Shown: positions 40,649-50,581, counted from the first letter of the stretch. The stretch is 64,000 nucleotides of DNA from Nonlabens antarcticus (GCF_015356755.1 NZ_JADFCO010000064.1:62001-126000), one strand, 5' to 3'. The notes: generated by a model from the sequence alone, not told the origin. Program-made: numbers and translations.

Positions 40649-43046
40649 AAGCCTTTTGGATTTTCTCAAAAAATTCATTCATTTTGAACGGCTTTGGTAT
40701 GATGTCGTCAAAACCTATTTCATAGAACTCCTTTTCTGATTCATCCAGAGTTACGGCAGTCAAGGCAATGATAGGTAATTCACGGTCAAACTTGCGAACC
40801 TCCCTTGTACATTGCTTTCCGTCCATACCGGGCATATGAATGTCCATAAGCACTAGATCGTACTGTGTTTCCTTGATCTTGGCAAGCGCCTCGATACCGT
40901 TATTTGCGATGTCACAATCAAAATTCTTTCCTTCAAGAATCTTCCTTGTTATCATTTGATTGATCTTATTATCCTCAACAATTAAAATCTTCTTTGAGAT
41001 TAAATCTTGTGGGGTGGCGTGTTTTAAAGAAATTATTGGGTTTTCAGCAGGAGATGGTTTTGACTTCTCATCCGTGTTATGAGTTTTTGTAATCGGGTCT
41101 TTTTCAGCTTTGTTTATTTTCTCATCTGATTGCACCTCTTCATTTTTTTCATCTTCTTCTACCTCTGAATTTGATTTTTGAGATGAGCGAGTCAATTTTT
41201 TATGCTCTGGGTATTCTTCTTCATCATTAAAATGATCGTAACCTTTTGTTGAATTTTCCTCATAAAACTTGTTAGTATCTGGTAATTCAAACCACAAGTC
41301 AAAAGTAAAAATACTACCGCGACCTATTTTACTATCCAGTTCGATTTTACTACCCATAAGCTCCACCAGGTTCTTTACAATTGCTAGACCTAATCCAGTA
41401 CCACCATATTCCCTTGTCGTGCTAGATCCTTCCTGAGTGAAGTTATTGAAAATGTCTTCTTGTTTTTCGTCAGAGATTCCTTTACCGTTATCTTCTACCT
41501 CAAAACGGATCAAACACTTATCTTCAATTTGTTTGACTTGTGAAACACGTATCCAGATATTTCCGTTTTTAGTGAATTTGATCGCATTGCCGACAAGGTT
41601 GATCAATATCTGAGAAATCTTAACTGGATCGCCTTCGATTCGGCTTGGAATGTTTGTGTCAAACTCAAGATTTAAGTTGTTGAGTTGATCTTTAGCTTGA
41701 TTTTTTAAGGAAACTGTAATGTCTTCAACACGTTTTTTGAGGTCAAAGGGTATTTTTTCCAACTCAACTTTATTAGCTTCAAGTTTATTAAAGTCAAGAA
41801 TGTTATCAATAAGGGATAGTAGGTATTCTCCAGAAGACTGCAAGGTTTCAAGATGATCCTGTTGATCTTGTCTAGGCTTAGTTTCTAACAATAAATGCGT
41901 CAGTCCTGTAACGGCATACATAGGAGTACGCAGTTCATGGGTAATAGTAGAAAGAAAGTCAGCCTTGATTTTTGCTGCATCTTGAGCCCGGTCTCGTTCA
42001 TCAATCAATGCAGAGTTTTTTACTTCAAGAGTAACATTACTTCTTGCTCGTAATTTATTATTTTTAAATAAAGACAAGGTTAAGAGGGAAAGAAGTGTTA
42101 AAAGAATGAGGAATAGGATGGAGTACATGTTGCGCCCCTTAATGGTACTATCTTGATTTGTTATTAGTTTTTTAAGGTTGGAAATTTCAGCTGTTTGCTT
42201 ATCAATGGTTGATGCAATTTTTGGGTCATTAGTTATTGCATTAGCAGCAGCAACTGTTTTTTCTTTAATTAAGGTATAGCGATTTAAATAATCCCAGGCT
42301 TGTTGAAAATTACCCAGTCCTTTTGCAATAGAAGATTTTAATAGATAACTATCTAGTTCAATGCCTTTAAAGTCAAGAGCATTGGCAGTAGAAATAGCAC
42401 TGGTTACCGCGATATTTGCTTGTTCTAAATTAGAGTTTTTGAAATAAGCTTCTGCTAGATTGTAGGCAGCTTTGGTTTCAAAGAAGAAAAGATTTTGTCT
42501 ATTTAATTGAGGAATGATCCTTTGGTAAATCTCAATGGCTTGCTCAAGATTATTTGTATGCAAGTATAAATTTGCCCGCTGATATTCTAATTGTGTAGCA
42601 AGCTCCTTATTGGAGTTTTCAGCTTTCAAGGTGCTTATCAATTTCAAAGCGGCATCAGCCACAACGAAGTCTCCTTCCTTTATTTTTACATCTGCCTTTA
42701 CAAGTAACAGTTCAATATAAGATGGAGAATCTTTAGATATTATCTTTTCAAGCTTGCTAATGTTTCTATCGGCTTGCTCTAATTGTCCCGTAAAAGAATA
42801 TAATCTAGTTTGAACGATTTGGGCTTTGGCATATATGGCAGAATCTGACGCGATTTCTTTAGCGCTTACAAGAATTTTCTGGGCTTCAATAAATTGATTG
42901 CGTTGGAGTTCAAGATTTGCACGTTCGAGCATGGCATCAACAGCTATCTGCTGGCTTTCTGAAGAAACCGCATGATCTGACTGTTGTGCCATTCCTAAAT
43001 TCCCCAACAAGGAAATGGCTATTGCTATATAAATTGCTCTTAACAC
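40626..43046 (-). CDS. Hybrid sensor histidine kinase/response regulator with TPR-like sensor region
   Basis: Membrane signalling protein of 806 residues. After a signal peptide (about 1-21) comes a region of helical TPR-like repeats to about 265, presumably periplasmic. One membrane segment follows (about 307-327), then a HisKA dimerisation domain with the phospho-accepting His370 in STITHELRTPM. Next is an ATPase domain with N, G1 and G2 boxes (LINLVGNAIKFTKNG, VEDNGKGIS, REYGGTGLGLAIV). A very polar Lys/Glu-rich linker (about 600-680) leads to a receiver domain with phospho-accepting Asp735 in LVLMDIHMPGMDG. No DNA-binding domain, so a further partner is needed. The start codon appears to be GTG. 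Signal unknown. Confidence 0.92.
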   Translation of the reverse strand: MLRAIYIAIAISLLGNLGMAQQSDHAVSSESQQIAVDAMLERANLELQRNQFIEAQKILVSAKEIASDSAIYAKAQIVQTRLYSFTGQLEQADRNISKLEKIISKDSPSYIELLLVKADVKIKEGDFVVADAALKLISTLKAENSNKELATQLEYQRANLYLHTNNLEQAIEIYQRIIPQLNRQNLFFFETKAAYNLAEAYFKNSNLEQANIAVTSAISTANALDFKGIELDSYLLKSSIAKGLGNFQQAWDYLNRYTLIKEKTVAAANAITNDPKIASTIDKQTAEISNLKKLITNQDSTIKGRNMYSILFLILLTLLSLLTLSLFKNNKLRARSNVTLEVKNSALIDERDRAQDAAKIKADFLSTITHELRTPMYAVTGLTHLLLETKPRQDQQDHLETLQSSGEYLLSLIDNILDFNKLEANKVELEKIPFDLKKRVEDITVSLKNQAKDQLNNLNLEFDTNIPSRIEGDPVKISQILINLVGNAIKFTKNGNIWIRVSQVKQIEDKCLIRFEVEDNGKGISDEKQEDIFNNFTQEGSSTTREYGGTGLGLAIVKNLVELMGSKIELDSKIGRGSIFTFDLWFELPDTNKFYEENSTKGYDHFNDEEEYPEHKKLTRSSQKSNSEVEEDEKNEEVQSDEKINKAEKDPITKTHNTDEKSKPSPAENPIISLKHATPQDLISKKILIVEDNKINQMITRKILEGKNFDCDIANNGIEALAKIKETQYDLVLMDIHMPGMDGKQCTREVRKFDRELPIIALTAVTLDESEKEFYEIGFDDIIPKPFKMNEFFEKIQKAFTNYQIY

Positions 43047-43156
43047 AAATAATTTTGAGTACCAAATATAGAATCTACGAGCTAGGTAGTAGAAATTAAA
43101 GCTAAATAAAACCTATTAACTACCTTTTATCGATAATTACAGTAAAATACTTAACC

Positions 43157-44146
43157 TTAGTTTAAAGAATTGAGCTTTATGACCATGTCAATCAGGCGGT
43201 TGGAATATCCACTTTCATTATCATACCATCCTATAATCTTTACAAGATTACCTATTACTGATGTCATCTCACTGTCGTAAATACAGGAATATGGACTTCC
43301 AGAAATGTCAATGGAAACGAGTGGAACAGTAGTATAACTGAAAGTTGTCGGGTGTGCTTGCGAGTAAGCGTAAAATGCTTCATTAACTTCAGAAACGCTG
43401 ATTTCTTTTTTCACATTTATGGTCATATCCGTAAGGCTGCCATTTGGGACAGGCACGCGGATACCACAACCACCAATAACATCATTCAAATGTGGAAATA
43501 TTTTTGTCAGCGCTTTTGCCGCTCCCGTTGTTGTAGGAACAATGGATTGTCCTGCAGCTCTTGCGCGACGTAAGTCTTTGTGGGGTTGATCGTGGAGACT
43601 TTGATCGGTTGTGTAACTATGTATCGTGGTAATATAGGCCTGTTCAACACCACAGATTTCATCAAGAACCTTGATCATGGGGGCTGCATTATTTGTAGTG
43701 CAACTTGCATTTGAAACAATGAAGTCATCAGCATCTAGAATGTCATCATTGACACCCAGCACAACCGTTTTGATATCATCATCAATTGCTGGTGCGCTTA
43801 GAATAACCTTACGCGCGCCAGCTGTAATATGTTTTTGAAGTTCAGCTTTAGTTTTGAACTTTCCAGTAGATTCAATCACGATATCAGCGCCAGTCCAGTC
43901 TAGGTCCTCTAGTCTGGATTCATGTGAAAATTTAATTTTCTTATCATCAATTGAAATAGAGTTGACGCCAGATGTCACATCATTTTTCAATACACCATGA
44001 ATAGAATCGTATTTCAGTAAGTGAGCCATAACCTCAGTAGAGGCTAGGTCATTGATAGCAATTACTTGAATTTCTGGGTGAGTTAGTGCGGTTCTCAAGA
44101 ATGTTCTACCTATCCTTCCAAAACCATTTATCGCTACTTTTATCAT
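43157..44146 (-). CDS. gap: Glyceraldehyde-3-phosphate dehydrogenase, type I
   Basis: Glycolytic dehydrogenase. NAD-binding starts KVAINGFGRIGRTFLR; the catalytic Cys149 lies in SNASCTTNNAAP. The usual bacterial motif is SCTTNCLAP, so the second Cys is replaced by Asn here; that residue is not catalytic. The 329 residues are normal. It precedes the convergent end of the sensor kinase gene by a 110-bp gap and follows lipA by 37 bp on the same strand. Confidence 0.96.
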   Translation of the reverse strand: MIKVAINGFGRIGRTFLRTALTHPEIQVIAINDLASTEVMAHLLKYDSIHGVLKNDVTSGVNSISIDDKKIKFSHESRLEDLDWTGADIVIESTGKFKTKAELQKHITAGARKVILSAPAIDDDIKTVVLGVNDDILDADDFIVSNASCTTNNAAPMIKVLDEICGVEQAYITTIHSYTTDQSLHDQPHKDLRRARAAGQSIVPTTTGAAKALTKIFPHLNDVIGGCGIRVPVPNGSLTDMTINVKKEISVSEVNEAFYAYSQAHPTTFSYTTVPLVSIDISGSPYSCIYDSEMTSVIGNLVKIIGWYDNESGYSNRLIDMVIKLNSLN

Positions 44147-44183
44147 TGAACCACAGAGAATTTCTGAATTTTAAAATCAGAAT

Positions 44184-45056
44184 TTATAAAATATGCTTGT
44201 GTGCCTTGTAAGAACTGCGCACCAGTGCACCGCTTTCTACGTGTCTAAAGCCCATTTCTAAACCTATCGTCTCGTACTTTTTGAATTGTTCTGGAGTGAT
44301 AAACTCTTTAACTGGCAAGTGTTTTTTGGAAGGTTGTAAATATTGTCCTATTGTGACAACGTCCACATTATTATCGCGCAAGTCTTCCATTACCGTTATC
44401 ACCTCTTCTTCTAATTCTCCTAGACCTAACATAATGCCAGATTTAGTTCTATTGATCCCTTGTTGCTTCAAATAGCGCAGCACCTCTAGACTGGTATCAT
44501 ATTTTGCCTGAATACGGACCTCACGGGTGAGTCTACGCACCGTTTCCATATTATGGGAAACCACCTCTGGATTTGCCTTCACAATGCGATCTATGTTTCT
44601 TGTATTTCCTTGAAAATCTGGAATAAGAGTTTCTAAGGTAGTAGTAGGATTCATACGACGAACAGCAGCGACGGTTTCTTTCCAGATTATGCTGCCCATA
44701 TCTTTAAGATCGTCACGATCCACGCTGGTAAGCACCGCATGTTTGATACCCATCAATTTAATGCTGCGAGCGACCTTTTCAGGTTCTGCCCAGTCAACAT
44801 CCTCTGGTCTTCCAGTTTTTACACCACAAAAACCACAAGAGCGAGTACAGGTGTTTCCCAAAATCATGAACGTTGCAGTACCTTCTGTCCAGCATTCTCC
44901 CATATTAGGACAACTTCCAGAAGTACAAATTGTATGCAGGTCATATTTATCAACAACACTGCGCAACTCTTTATATTTTTGTCCCACAGGAAGCTTGACT
45001 CTTAACCATTTAGGCTTTCCTTTAGGTGGCGCAACGGTAGTTTCGGCTGTATTCAT
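44184..45056 (-). CDS. lipA: Lipoyl synthase
   Basis: Radical SAM enzyme inserting two sulfurs into protein-bound octanoate to form lipoate for pyruvate and 2-oxoglutarate dehydrogenases. The auxiliary cluster motif CTSGSCPNMGECW and the radical SAM motif CTRSCGFCGV are both present, and the C-terminal SGALVRSSYKA contains the conserved Ser ligand. The 290 residues are normal. Confidence 0.97.
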   Translation of the reverse strand: MNTAETTVAPPKGKPKWLRVKLPVGQKYKELRSVVDKYDLHTICTSGSCPNMGECWTEGTATFMILGNTCTRSCGFCGVKTGRPEDVDWAEPEKVARSIKLMGIKHAVLTSVDRDDLKDMGSIIWKETVAAVRRMNPTTTLETLIPDFQGNTRNIDRIVKANPEVVSHNMETVRRLTREVRIQAKYDTSLEVLRYLKQQGINRTKSGIMLGLGELEEEVITVMEDLRDNNVDVVTIGQYLQPSKKHLPVKEFITPEQFKKYETIGLEMGFRHVESGALVRSSYKAHKHIL

Positions 45057-45103
45057 ATAACAAAGTTAAGGATTATGTAGTCGTAAAAAGATCTTTTACC
45101 TGA

Positions 45104-46210
45104 CTACTTCCAGCGCTTAGGTTCGCTACTGGTATTAGAGAAAAAGAGACCCAGCTGACAGCTAATGAGTACTAATTCTAGCACTGGTATAAATGGAATA
45201 AGTTCGCTTTCGCGAAAGCGAGATAAACCGCGTCCTACAACTATCATTACTATTGTATATCTTAAGAGTACTAAAGCAAAAATTGATTCCCAATGCAAAC
45301 CAAAAATAAAACCTGCAATTGCAAGTATCAAAAATAAAAACTGTGAAGTGAAAAATGCTCCTAAAGCTATTTTGTGTTTGCGTTTGTATCGTTTAGCGGT
45401 ACTTACATGACGTTTCTTTTGCGTCCACCATTCACTCCAGGTTTTCTTTGCTTTACTCGTTGTAAAACTGTCTGTATCGAGAGCTACCATGGTGTTTTGA
45501 GAAGTTGCTGCTTCATTGACAAAAAGATCATCATCACCACCCATGACTCTCATGTGACTCATAAAACCGCTCACGTCATAGAATTGTTTTGAAGTATAGG
45601 CCAGATTGCGGCCCACGCCCATGTAGGGATTTCCACGCAGCGCATAACCCAGATATTGCATTCCAGAGAACACCGTTTCAAATCTAATCATCGCATTGAG
45701 AAAAGATTTTGAGATCTTTTCATAACCACCATATCCCAATACGATACTTACAGTAGGACTCAAGGAAGTACTTATTAATTGAAGCCACTCGCTAGTTGCA
45801 GGACGACAATCAGCATCTATAAAAACAAGATGCTCGTTTTTAGCTTTTTTAATTCCTAGAGTAAGAGCATATTTTTTATTACCCCAGAAAGCTTCATTAT
45901 TCACCACTTGAACCATATGGATGTTATGGTGCTGGATCTCAAAAGCTTCAATAACATATTGTGTATCATCAATGCTAGCGTCATTAATTAAAATGATCTC
46001 AAAATCTGGATGATTTTGATTCAGCAATTGAGGGACTAATTGTTTTAAGTTTTCGGCTTCGTTCTTAGCACAAACGATAACTGAAACTGGCGTGTTATTT
46101 AGTTTAGGATTCTCAAGTTTGTAGGAAGTAACTTTTGAGAAATAGAAATAGTAAGCAGTGTTGAGCAATACGCATCCCAACAGGAGGTAAAAAAATAAGC
46201 CTAATTCCAT
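45104..46210 (-). CDS. Membrane-bound family 2 glycosyltransferase
   Basis: GT-A fold transferase of 368 residues. An N-terminal membrane segment (about 5-25) precedes the nucleotide-binding VSVIVCAKNEAENL, the metal-binding Asp in IDADCRP and the acceptor-side GGDDDLFVNEA. The QKKRHVSTAKRYK stretch resembles the QxxRW motif of processive enzymes but is not exact. Two or three membrane segments close the protein. Sugar and acceptor are unknown. The C-terminal RFRESELIPF is encoded by an exact palindromic repeat. It overlaps no neighbour but directly follows (0 nt) a small Cys-rich membrane protein gene. Confidence 0.9.
   Translation of the reverse strand: MELGLFFYLLLGCVLLNTAYYFYFSKVTSYKLENPKLNNTPVSVIVCAKNEAENLKQLVPQLLNQNHPDFEIILINDASIDDTQYVIEAFEIQHHNIHMVQVVNNEAFWGNKKYALTLGIKKAKNEHLVFIDADCRPATSEWLQLISTSLSPTVSIVLGYGGYEKISKSFLNAMIRFETVFSGMQYLGYALRGNPYMGVGRNLAYTSKQFYDVSGFMSHMRVMGGDDDLFVNEAATSQNTMVALDTDSFTTSKAKKTWSEWWTQKKRHVSTAKRYKRKHKIALGAFFTSQFLFLILAIAGFIFGLHWESIFALVLLRYTIVMIVVGRGLSRFRESELIPFIPVLELVLISCQLGLFFSNTSSEPKRWK
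45206..45219. repeat. GCTTTCGCGAAAGC palindrome, copy 9 (inside a glycosyltransferase gene)
   Basis: Exact copy, extended on both sides, near the 3' end of the gene. It reads RFRESEL, the same words as in birA. Confidence 0.9.
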
Positions 46211-46417
46211 TTAGGAAGCTTTTGCAGTAGAGTCGCAATTACCTTGCTGTTCTGGTAATTTACCGCACATACCACAGGCATCTCCGTTTTTATTTAAATA
46301 AGGGTTTTGGCTGGCACAGGTACCAGAAAATTTACCATCTTTTTTTCCCCAGATTTTAATGGCGATACCACCAAAAGCTAGCAACAACAAACCGAATGTA
46401 ATGAGTAGTAATTCCAT
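46211..46417 (-). CDS. Small Cys-rich membrane protein, unknown function
   Basis: Protein of 68 residues with one N-terminal membrane segment (about 3-24) and a C-terminal tail holding four Cys in the order C..C.xC..C (GTCASQN, DACGMCGKL, GNCDS). The Cys pattern might bind metal or form disulfides. Similar small proteins occur next to glycosyltransferases in related bacteria, as far as I recall, but no function is known to me. Its stop abuts the glycosyltransferase start, so the two are probably co-transcribed. Confidence 0.75.
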   Translation of the reverse strand: MELLLITFGLLLLAFGGIAIKIWGKKDGKFSGTCASQNPYLNKNGDACGMCGKLPEQQGNCDSTAKAS

Positions 46418-46463
46418 ATTGCAAATTTACAAAATCAACCGCTTGATTGTTCCTATAATGATG

Positions 46464-47495
46464 CTAATTCTCTATGAGGTTGACCTCTGTTTCTATGACA
46501 ATCCCGAAACGTAACTTCACAGCTTTCTGGATATTCCTGGCCACCTCTAGAATCTCTTTTCCTGTCGCTTTTCCATGATTTACTAAAACTAATGCCTGTT
46601 TGTCATGGACGCCGGCATCACCGTAACGTTTTCCTTTAAATCCCGATTGATCGATCAACCATCCCGCTGGAATTTTAACACGATCTTCATCCACCTCGTA
46701 ACATGGTAGCTGTGGATGCATTCTAACTAAATCATCATATTCTGATCTCAGGATAATAGGATTTTTAAAGAAACTACCACTGTTACCGATAATTCTAGGA
46801 TCTGGAAGCTTATTGGTTCTTATATTAATTACGGCTTGTGCAACCTTATTAATATCGTTATTTCCAGGCAGTTGATTCATTTCTTCTTGAAGGACACCAT
46901 AGTTTGTATTGAGCGTGTATTCTTGAGTTACATTCAAATCCTTCAATTCAAATTTTACAGAAGTGATAACATATTTACCTAAAGCTTCATTTTTAAAAAT
47001 AGAATCTCTATAACCAAATTTACAATCGGCTTTTGAGAGTGTAGATTCCTTACCCGTGGAAACTTCCATAACATCACAGGAGTAGAATACATCTTTGAGC
47101 TCTACACCATAAGCTCCTATGTTCTGGATGGGAGCGGTTCCAGTATTTCCGGGAATTAAAGCTAAGTTTTCTATTCCAGCAAAATTATTTTGAATACAAA
47201 AAAGCACTACCTCGTGCCAGTTCTCTCCGGCCATGACCTTGAGAATAACGGTTCCATTTTCCTGCTTTTGAACTTCTGTGCCTTTGAGCATTATATGAAC
47301 TACTGGTCTTTCAAGATCATTTATGATCAACATATTGCTACCGCCACCTAGAATAAAAAGTTCTTGCTCACAATAAAACCCTAGAACTTCTCTCAATTGC
47401 TGCAGAGAAGTTACTGCAGAGTACGCTTTCGCGAAAGCGGAAACACCAAAAGTGTTGTGCTCCTTGAGTTGATAATGGTGCTTGATTTCTATCAC
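46464..47495 (-). CDS. murB: UDP-N-acetylenolpyruvoylglucosamine reductase
   Basis: FAD enzyme completing UDP-MurNAc for peptidoglycan. Type I MurB of 343 residues. FAD-binding ILGGGSNMLI and GNTGTAPIQNIGAYGVE are clear, and the catalytic Ser lies in IIGNSGSFFKNPI. The frame starts with GTG (47493-47495), 4 nt inside the stop of the upstream aminotransferase gene. An exact palindromic repeat near the N-terminus reads SAFAKAYS. Confidence 0.96.
   Translation of the reverse strand: MIEIKHHYQLKEHNTFGVSAFAKAYSAVTSLQQLREVLGFYCEQELFILGGGSNMLIINDLERPVVHIMLKGTEVQKQENGTVILKVMAGENWHEVVLFCIQNNFAGIENLALIPGNTGTAPIQNIGAYGVELKDVFYSCDVMEVSTGKESTLSKADCKFGYRDSIFKNEALGKYVITSVKFELKDLNVTQEYTLNTNYGVLQEEMNQLPGNNDINKVAQAVINIRTNKLPDPRIIGNSGSFFKNPIILRSEYDDLVRMHPQLPCYEVDEDRVKIPAGWLIDQSGFKGKRYGDAGVHDKQALVLVNHGKATGKEILEVARNIQKAVKLRFGIVIETEVNLIEN
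47425..47438. repeat. GCTTTCGCGAAAGC palindrome, copy 10 (inside murB)
   Basis: Exact copy near the 5' end of murB, read as AFAKA. Confidence 0.9.
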
Positions 47496-48682
47496 GCGTT
47501 GTAAACCTTTAGTGCTTTGTCTAAAATATGTACGGCTTTAACAAGAGATTCCTTTTCAAGAACGTAAGCGATTCTAATCTGGTTTGTTCCCATTCCTGGT
47601 GTGCTGTAAAAGCCTGCAGCCGGTGCTACCATGATCGTTTCTCCTTCATATTCAAAGGACTCTAATAACCATTGTGCAAATTTATCAGAATCTTCAACTG
47701 GCAATTCTGCCACGCAATAAAAAGCACCACCTGGATTTGCCACTTTAACCCCTTCAATATTTTTCAAACTATTGATAAGGATATCGCGCCGCTCGATATA
47801 TTCACCTATGACCTCGTCAAAATAACTTTGTGGAGTGTCAAGTGCTGCCTCTGCGGCGATTTGTGCAAATGTAGGAGGACTCAATCTGGCCTGTGCAAAT
47901 TTCATAGCTGCTGCCATGACCTCTTTGTTTTTAGAAACTATACATCCTATGCGAGCTCCACACATACTGTATCGTTTGCTCACACTATCGATCATGATCG
48001 CATTGTTTTCTAATCCTTTTTGATTCATGACAGAGAAGTGCTCTCTACCATCATAGGCAAACTCACGATACACCTCGTCTGCTACTAGGAAAAGGTCATG
48101 CTTCAAAACCAGTTCTTTTAATTGATCCATTTCTTCCTGCGTGTATAAATAACCGGTAGGGTTTCCTGGATTACAGATGAGAATCGCTTTAGTCTTATCT
48201 GTGATTAATTTCTCAAATTCAGAAACTGGAGGTAAAGCAAAGTTGTTTTCAATTGTAGTGGTAATAGGTTTGACCGTTACCCCACTTGCCGTTGCAAACC
48301 CATTGTAGTTTGCATAAAATGGTTCTGGAATTATTACTTCATCGCCATAATCACAGATACTTCCCATAGCAAACAAGAGTGCCTCGCTACCACCAGTAGA
48401 AATAATTATATCCTCAATGGATAGATCCATATCCAGTTTGTTATAATGGGCAATCAACTTTTCCCTATAACTTTGATTACCCGCACTGTGGCTGTATTCT
48501 AGAACTTCCATTGTTGAGTTCCTTACTGCAGCGAGAGCTTGTTCTGGGGTTTTAATATCTGGTTGACCTATATTGAGCTGGTATATATTTGTACCTCGTT
48601 TCTTTGCAGCTTCTGCAAATGGTACTAATTTACGAACTGGAGAAGACGGCATTTGTCTTCCTTTTTCTGATATCTGTGGCAT
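47492..48682 (-). CDS. PLP-dependent aminotransferase, class I/II (AspC-like)
   Basis: Aminotransferase of about 396 residues with YQLNIGQPDIKTPE, STGGSEALLFA, ICNPGNPTGYLY, ADEVYREFAYDG and the PLP lysine in IDSVSKRYSMCGARIG. This is the pattern of the aspartate/aromatic aminotransferase subgroup Ib/I-gamma; the substrate cannot be set from sequence alone. I start at ATG 48680-48682 (MPQISEKGRQMPSSP) rather than an upstream TTG. It overlaps murB by 4 nt, so the two are translationally coupled, though not functionally related in any obvious way. Confidence 0.9.
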   Translation of the reverse strand: MPQISEKGRQMPSSPVRKLVPFAEAAKKRGTNIYQLNIGQPDIKTPEQALAAVRNSTMEVLEYSHSAGNQSYREKLIAHYNKLDMDLSIEDIIISTGGSEALLFAMGSICDYGDEVIIPEPFYANYNGFATASGVTVKPITTTIENNFALPPVSEFEKLITDKTKAILICNPGNPTGYLYTQEEMDQLKELVLKHDLFLVADEVYREFAYDGREHFSVMNQKGLENNAIMIDSVSKRYSMCGARIGCIVSKNKEVMAAAMKFAQARLSPPTFAQIAAEAALDTPQSYFDEVIGEYIERRDILINSLKNIEGVKVANPGGAFYCVAELPVEDSDKFAQWLLESFEYEGETIMVAPAAGFYSTPGMGTNQIRIAYVLEKESLVKAVHILDKALKVYNA

Positions 48683-48757
48683 GTAATATTTTTTACTTTG
48701 CAAAGGTAAGCAGAGCGCCTCGCAAGCTCAAACAGGATGATGTATATTTAAATATAT

Positions 48758-50092
48758 ATGAGGATAAAATCATTATTAATAACGATTTCATGTTTTGGAG
48801 CCTTATTTACATACGCTCAAAAAGGGTTTCATCTACCTGAAGATGTAGATAGACTAAGTATTCCATTTGCAAAGGTCTTCAATTTGATTGTTGTACCTAT
48901 GGAAGTTAATGGTACACCTTTAAATTTTATTCTGGATACGGGTGCTTCTAAATCGATCATTTTTAATTTAGGAGGAGTGGATTCACTGCTTGTGGCACAA
49001 GGTAAGGTTCTTCAAATATCTGGATATGGAACCAGCGATACTTTTGAAGCCTACTACAGTGAAAACAATAAAATCAATGTAAAAGGATTTAAAAATGATA
49101 ATGCTGAGTTTTTGATAATGGCAGGCCAGGAGGTCAATCTTGCAGAGGTATTAGGACTGAGGGTAAATGGGCTAATAGGTACTGATTTTTTTACTAATTC
49201 CATAGTAGAAATTGATTATGCAAATCAAAAATTAACCATTTTAAAACATAATTCTAGACAAGCTAAAAGATTACAAAGACAACATTCCATTACCATCTCC
49301 TTTATTAATAAGAAACCGTTTATACCTATTGTGGTTCAAAATGAGCAAAGTGAAATCACTACAAGTTTATTAATTGATACAGGTAACGGTGATGCATTAT
49401 GGTTATGGAATATTGAAAGCAATTTCACAATGCCTCAAAAGGGATTTGAGGATCGGGTAGGAGTGGGGATGAATGGAAATGTGGAGGGGTTTCGTTCTAA
49501 ACTTGATCGAGTTTCATTAGGCGATTATCAGTTGAATCGAGTAACCGTTTCATTTCCTAACAAAAACAGTTATAAGACAGATAAAGAAGATCCGGTTATT
49601 AACGATGGTACTATAGGTGGGGAAGTTCTCAGTAGATTTAAAATATTCTTGGACTATAAAAACTCCAAGATGTATCTCGAGCCTAATCGCAGTTATAAGG
49701 ATGGATTTTATTACAATATGGCGGGTATAGAACTTTCAGAAGGTGAAAGTGAGATATTTACAGTTGTTAAAAATAGGGAGTTTGAAGAAGTTGAAAGTCA
49801 ATATGGCGTTGTGAGGGGACAAAAAACCATAAGGACAACTCAAACACAAATAATTAAACTGGTTCCTAAAGTAATGGTGCGTTACGTTAGGCCAAATTCT
49901 CCTGCAGATTTTGCCGGTGTCAAAGCGGGCGATCAAATCACAAGAATTAATAGAATTAGAAACGACAGATTGACACTAAATAATACAGCGTCTAAATTTT
50001 TTAAAGATCCCTATTCAAAAATTCGATTAAGAGTTTTAAGGGGGCAAAAAGAAATTAAAATCAAGTTTGTATTGAAGCCTATCATAGATTGA
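48758..50092 (+). CDS. Exported retropepsin-like aspartic protease with PDZ domain
   Basis: Protein of 444 residues with a signal peptide (about 1-20). It carries two Asp-Thr/Ser-Gly motifs: FILDTGASKS (Asp60) and LLIDTGNGDALW (Asp207). A protein with both halves in one chain could form an active site like pepsin without dimerising. A PDZ domain (about 350-440) begins near VMVRYVRPNSPADFAGVKAGDQI, as in periplasmic proteases that sense substrate tails. It is divergent from the aminotransferase gene (75 bp). Whether it is active or only a substrate-binding relative is not known. Confidence 0.85.
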   Translation: MRIKSLLITISCFGALFTYAQKGFHLPEDVDRLSIPFAKVFNLIVVPMEVNGTPLNFILDTGASKSIIFNLGGVDSLLVAQGKVLQISGYGTSDTFEAYYSENNKINVKGFKNDNAEFLIMAGQEVNLAEVLGLRVNGLIGTDFFTNSIVEIDYANQKLTILKHNSRQAKRLQRQHSITISFINKKPFIPIVVQNEQSEITTSLLIDTGNGDALWLWNIESNFTMPQKGFEDRVGVGMNGNVEGFRSKLDRVSLGDYQLNRVTVSFPNKNSYKTDKEDPVINDGTIGGEVLSRFKIFLDYKNSKMYLEPNRSYKDGFYYNMAGIELSEGESEIFTVVKNREFEEVESQYGVVRGQKTIRTTQTQIIKLVPKVMVRYVRPNSPADFAGVKAGDQITRINRIRNDRLTLNNTASKFFKDPYSKIRLRVLRGQKEIKIKFVLKPIID

Positions 50093-50470
50093 TTACTCCA
50101 CTACAATTCCTTTGAGCTTTAAAGCTATAATGGGCGGAATCATATTCCCTTTTACCGTAAGAGTTTTAACGATAGGGCCTACTTTTTTTGTATCATAAGT
50201 TACTACGATCTTTCCTTTTTCCCCTGGTTTGATAGGCATGTCAGGTTTAGAAACGATATCACAGTTACAAGAGGAGAAGATATTTGAAATTTCAAAATCC
50301 ACAGATCCTGTATTCGTAAATATAAATGTCCGGTTGCCATCGCTACCTTTCTTTATGGAACCATAATCTATAACCTTACTTTCAAATTCTATAGTAGTAT
50401 TTTGATCAGTCTGGGCAGTTGCATTTATATTAAACGCAATCAAGCTAATAAAAAATGCTAGGTATTTCAT
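50093..50470 (-). CDS. DUF1573 domain protein, exported
   Basis: Protein of 125 residues with a signal peptide (about 1-19) and a single Ig-like DUF1573 domain: DYGSIKKGSDGNRTFIFTNTG, then a CNCD pair and PIKPGEKGKIVVTYD. The domain is very frequent in Bacteroidota and is thought to be a periplasmic or surface adhesion or assembly module; no function is established. Convergent with the protease gene, with adjacent stops. Confidence 0.88.
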   Translation of the reverse strand: MKYLAFFISLIAFNINATAQTDQNTTIEFESKVIDYGSIKKGSDGNRTFIFTNTGSVDFEISNIFSSCNCDIVSKPDMPIKPGEKGKIVVTYDTKKVGPIVKTLTVKGNMIPPIIALKLKGIVVE

Positions 50471-50545
50471 AATTTAATCTTTATTTTAAAGGTACTCTTT
50501 GTTCTTAAACCAGCAGCTCATGCTGCTTATGATTTAACTTATAAT

Positions 50546-50553
50546 TACTTTTG
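50546..50553 (+). promoter_or_regulatory. Possible -7 element of valS
   Basis: TACTTTTG matches TAnnTTTG and ends 28 nt before the valS ATG. The -33 match is weak. No T-box or leader peptide is seen before valS. Confidence 0.4.
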
Positions 50554-50581
50554 CAGCTTAAATTCAATAACTAAGCCAAAC

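Noticed and set aside
48589-48840. Plus-strand 83-residue frame over the aminotransferase start
   Set aside because: It overlaps the 5' end of the minus-strand aminotransferase gene and the start of the protease gene in another frame, with no family pattern.
50500-50581. T-box or Val leader peptide before valS
   Set aside because: The short AGCAGC/GCTGCT inverted repeat there lacks a terminator and there is no Val-rich short frame.
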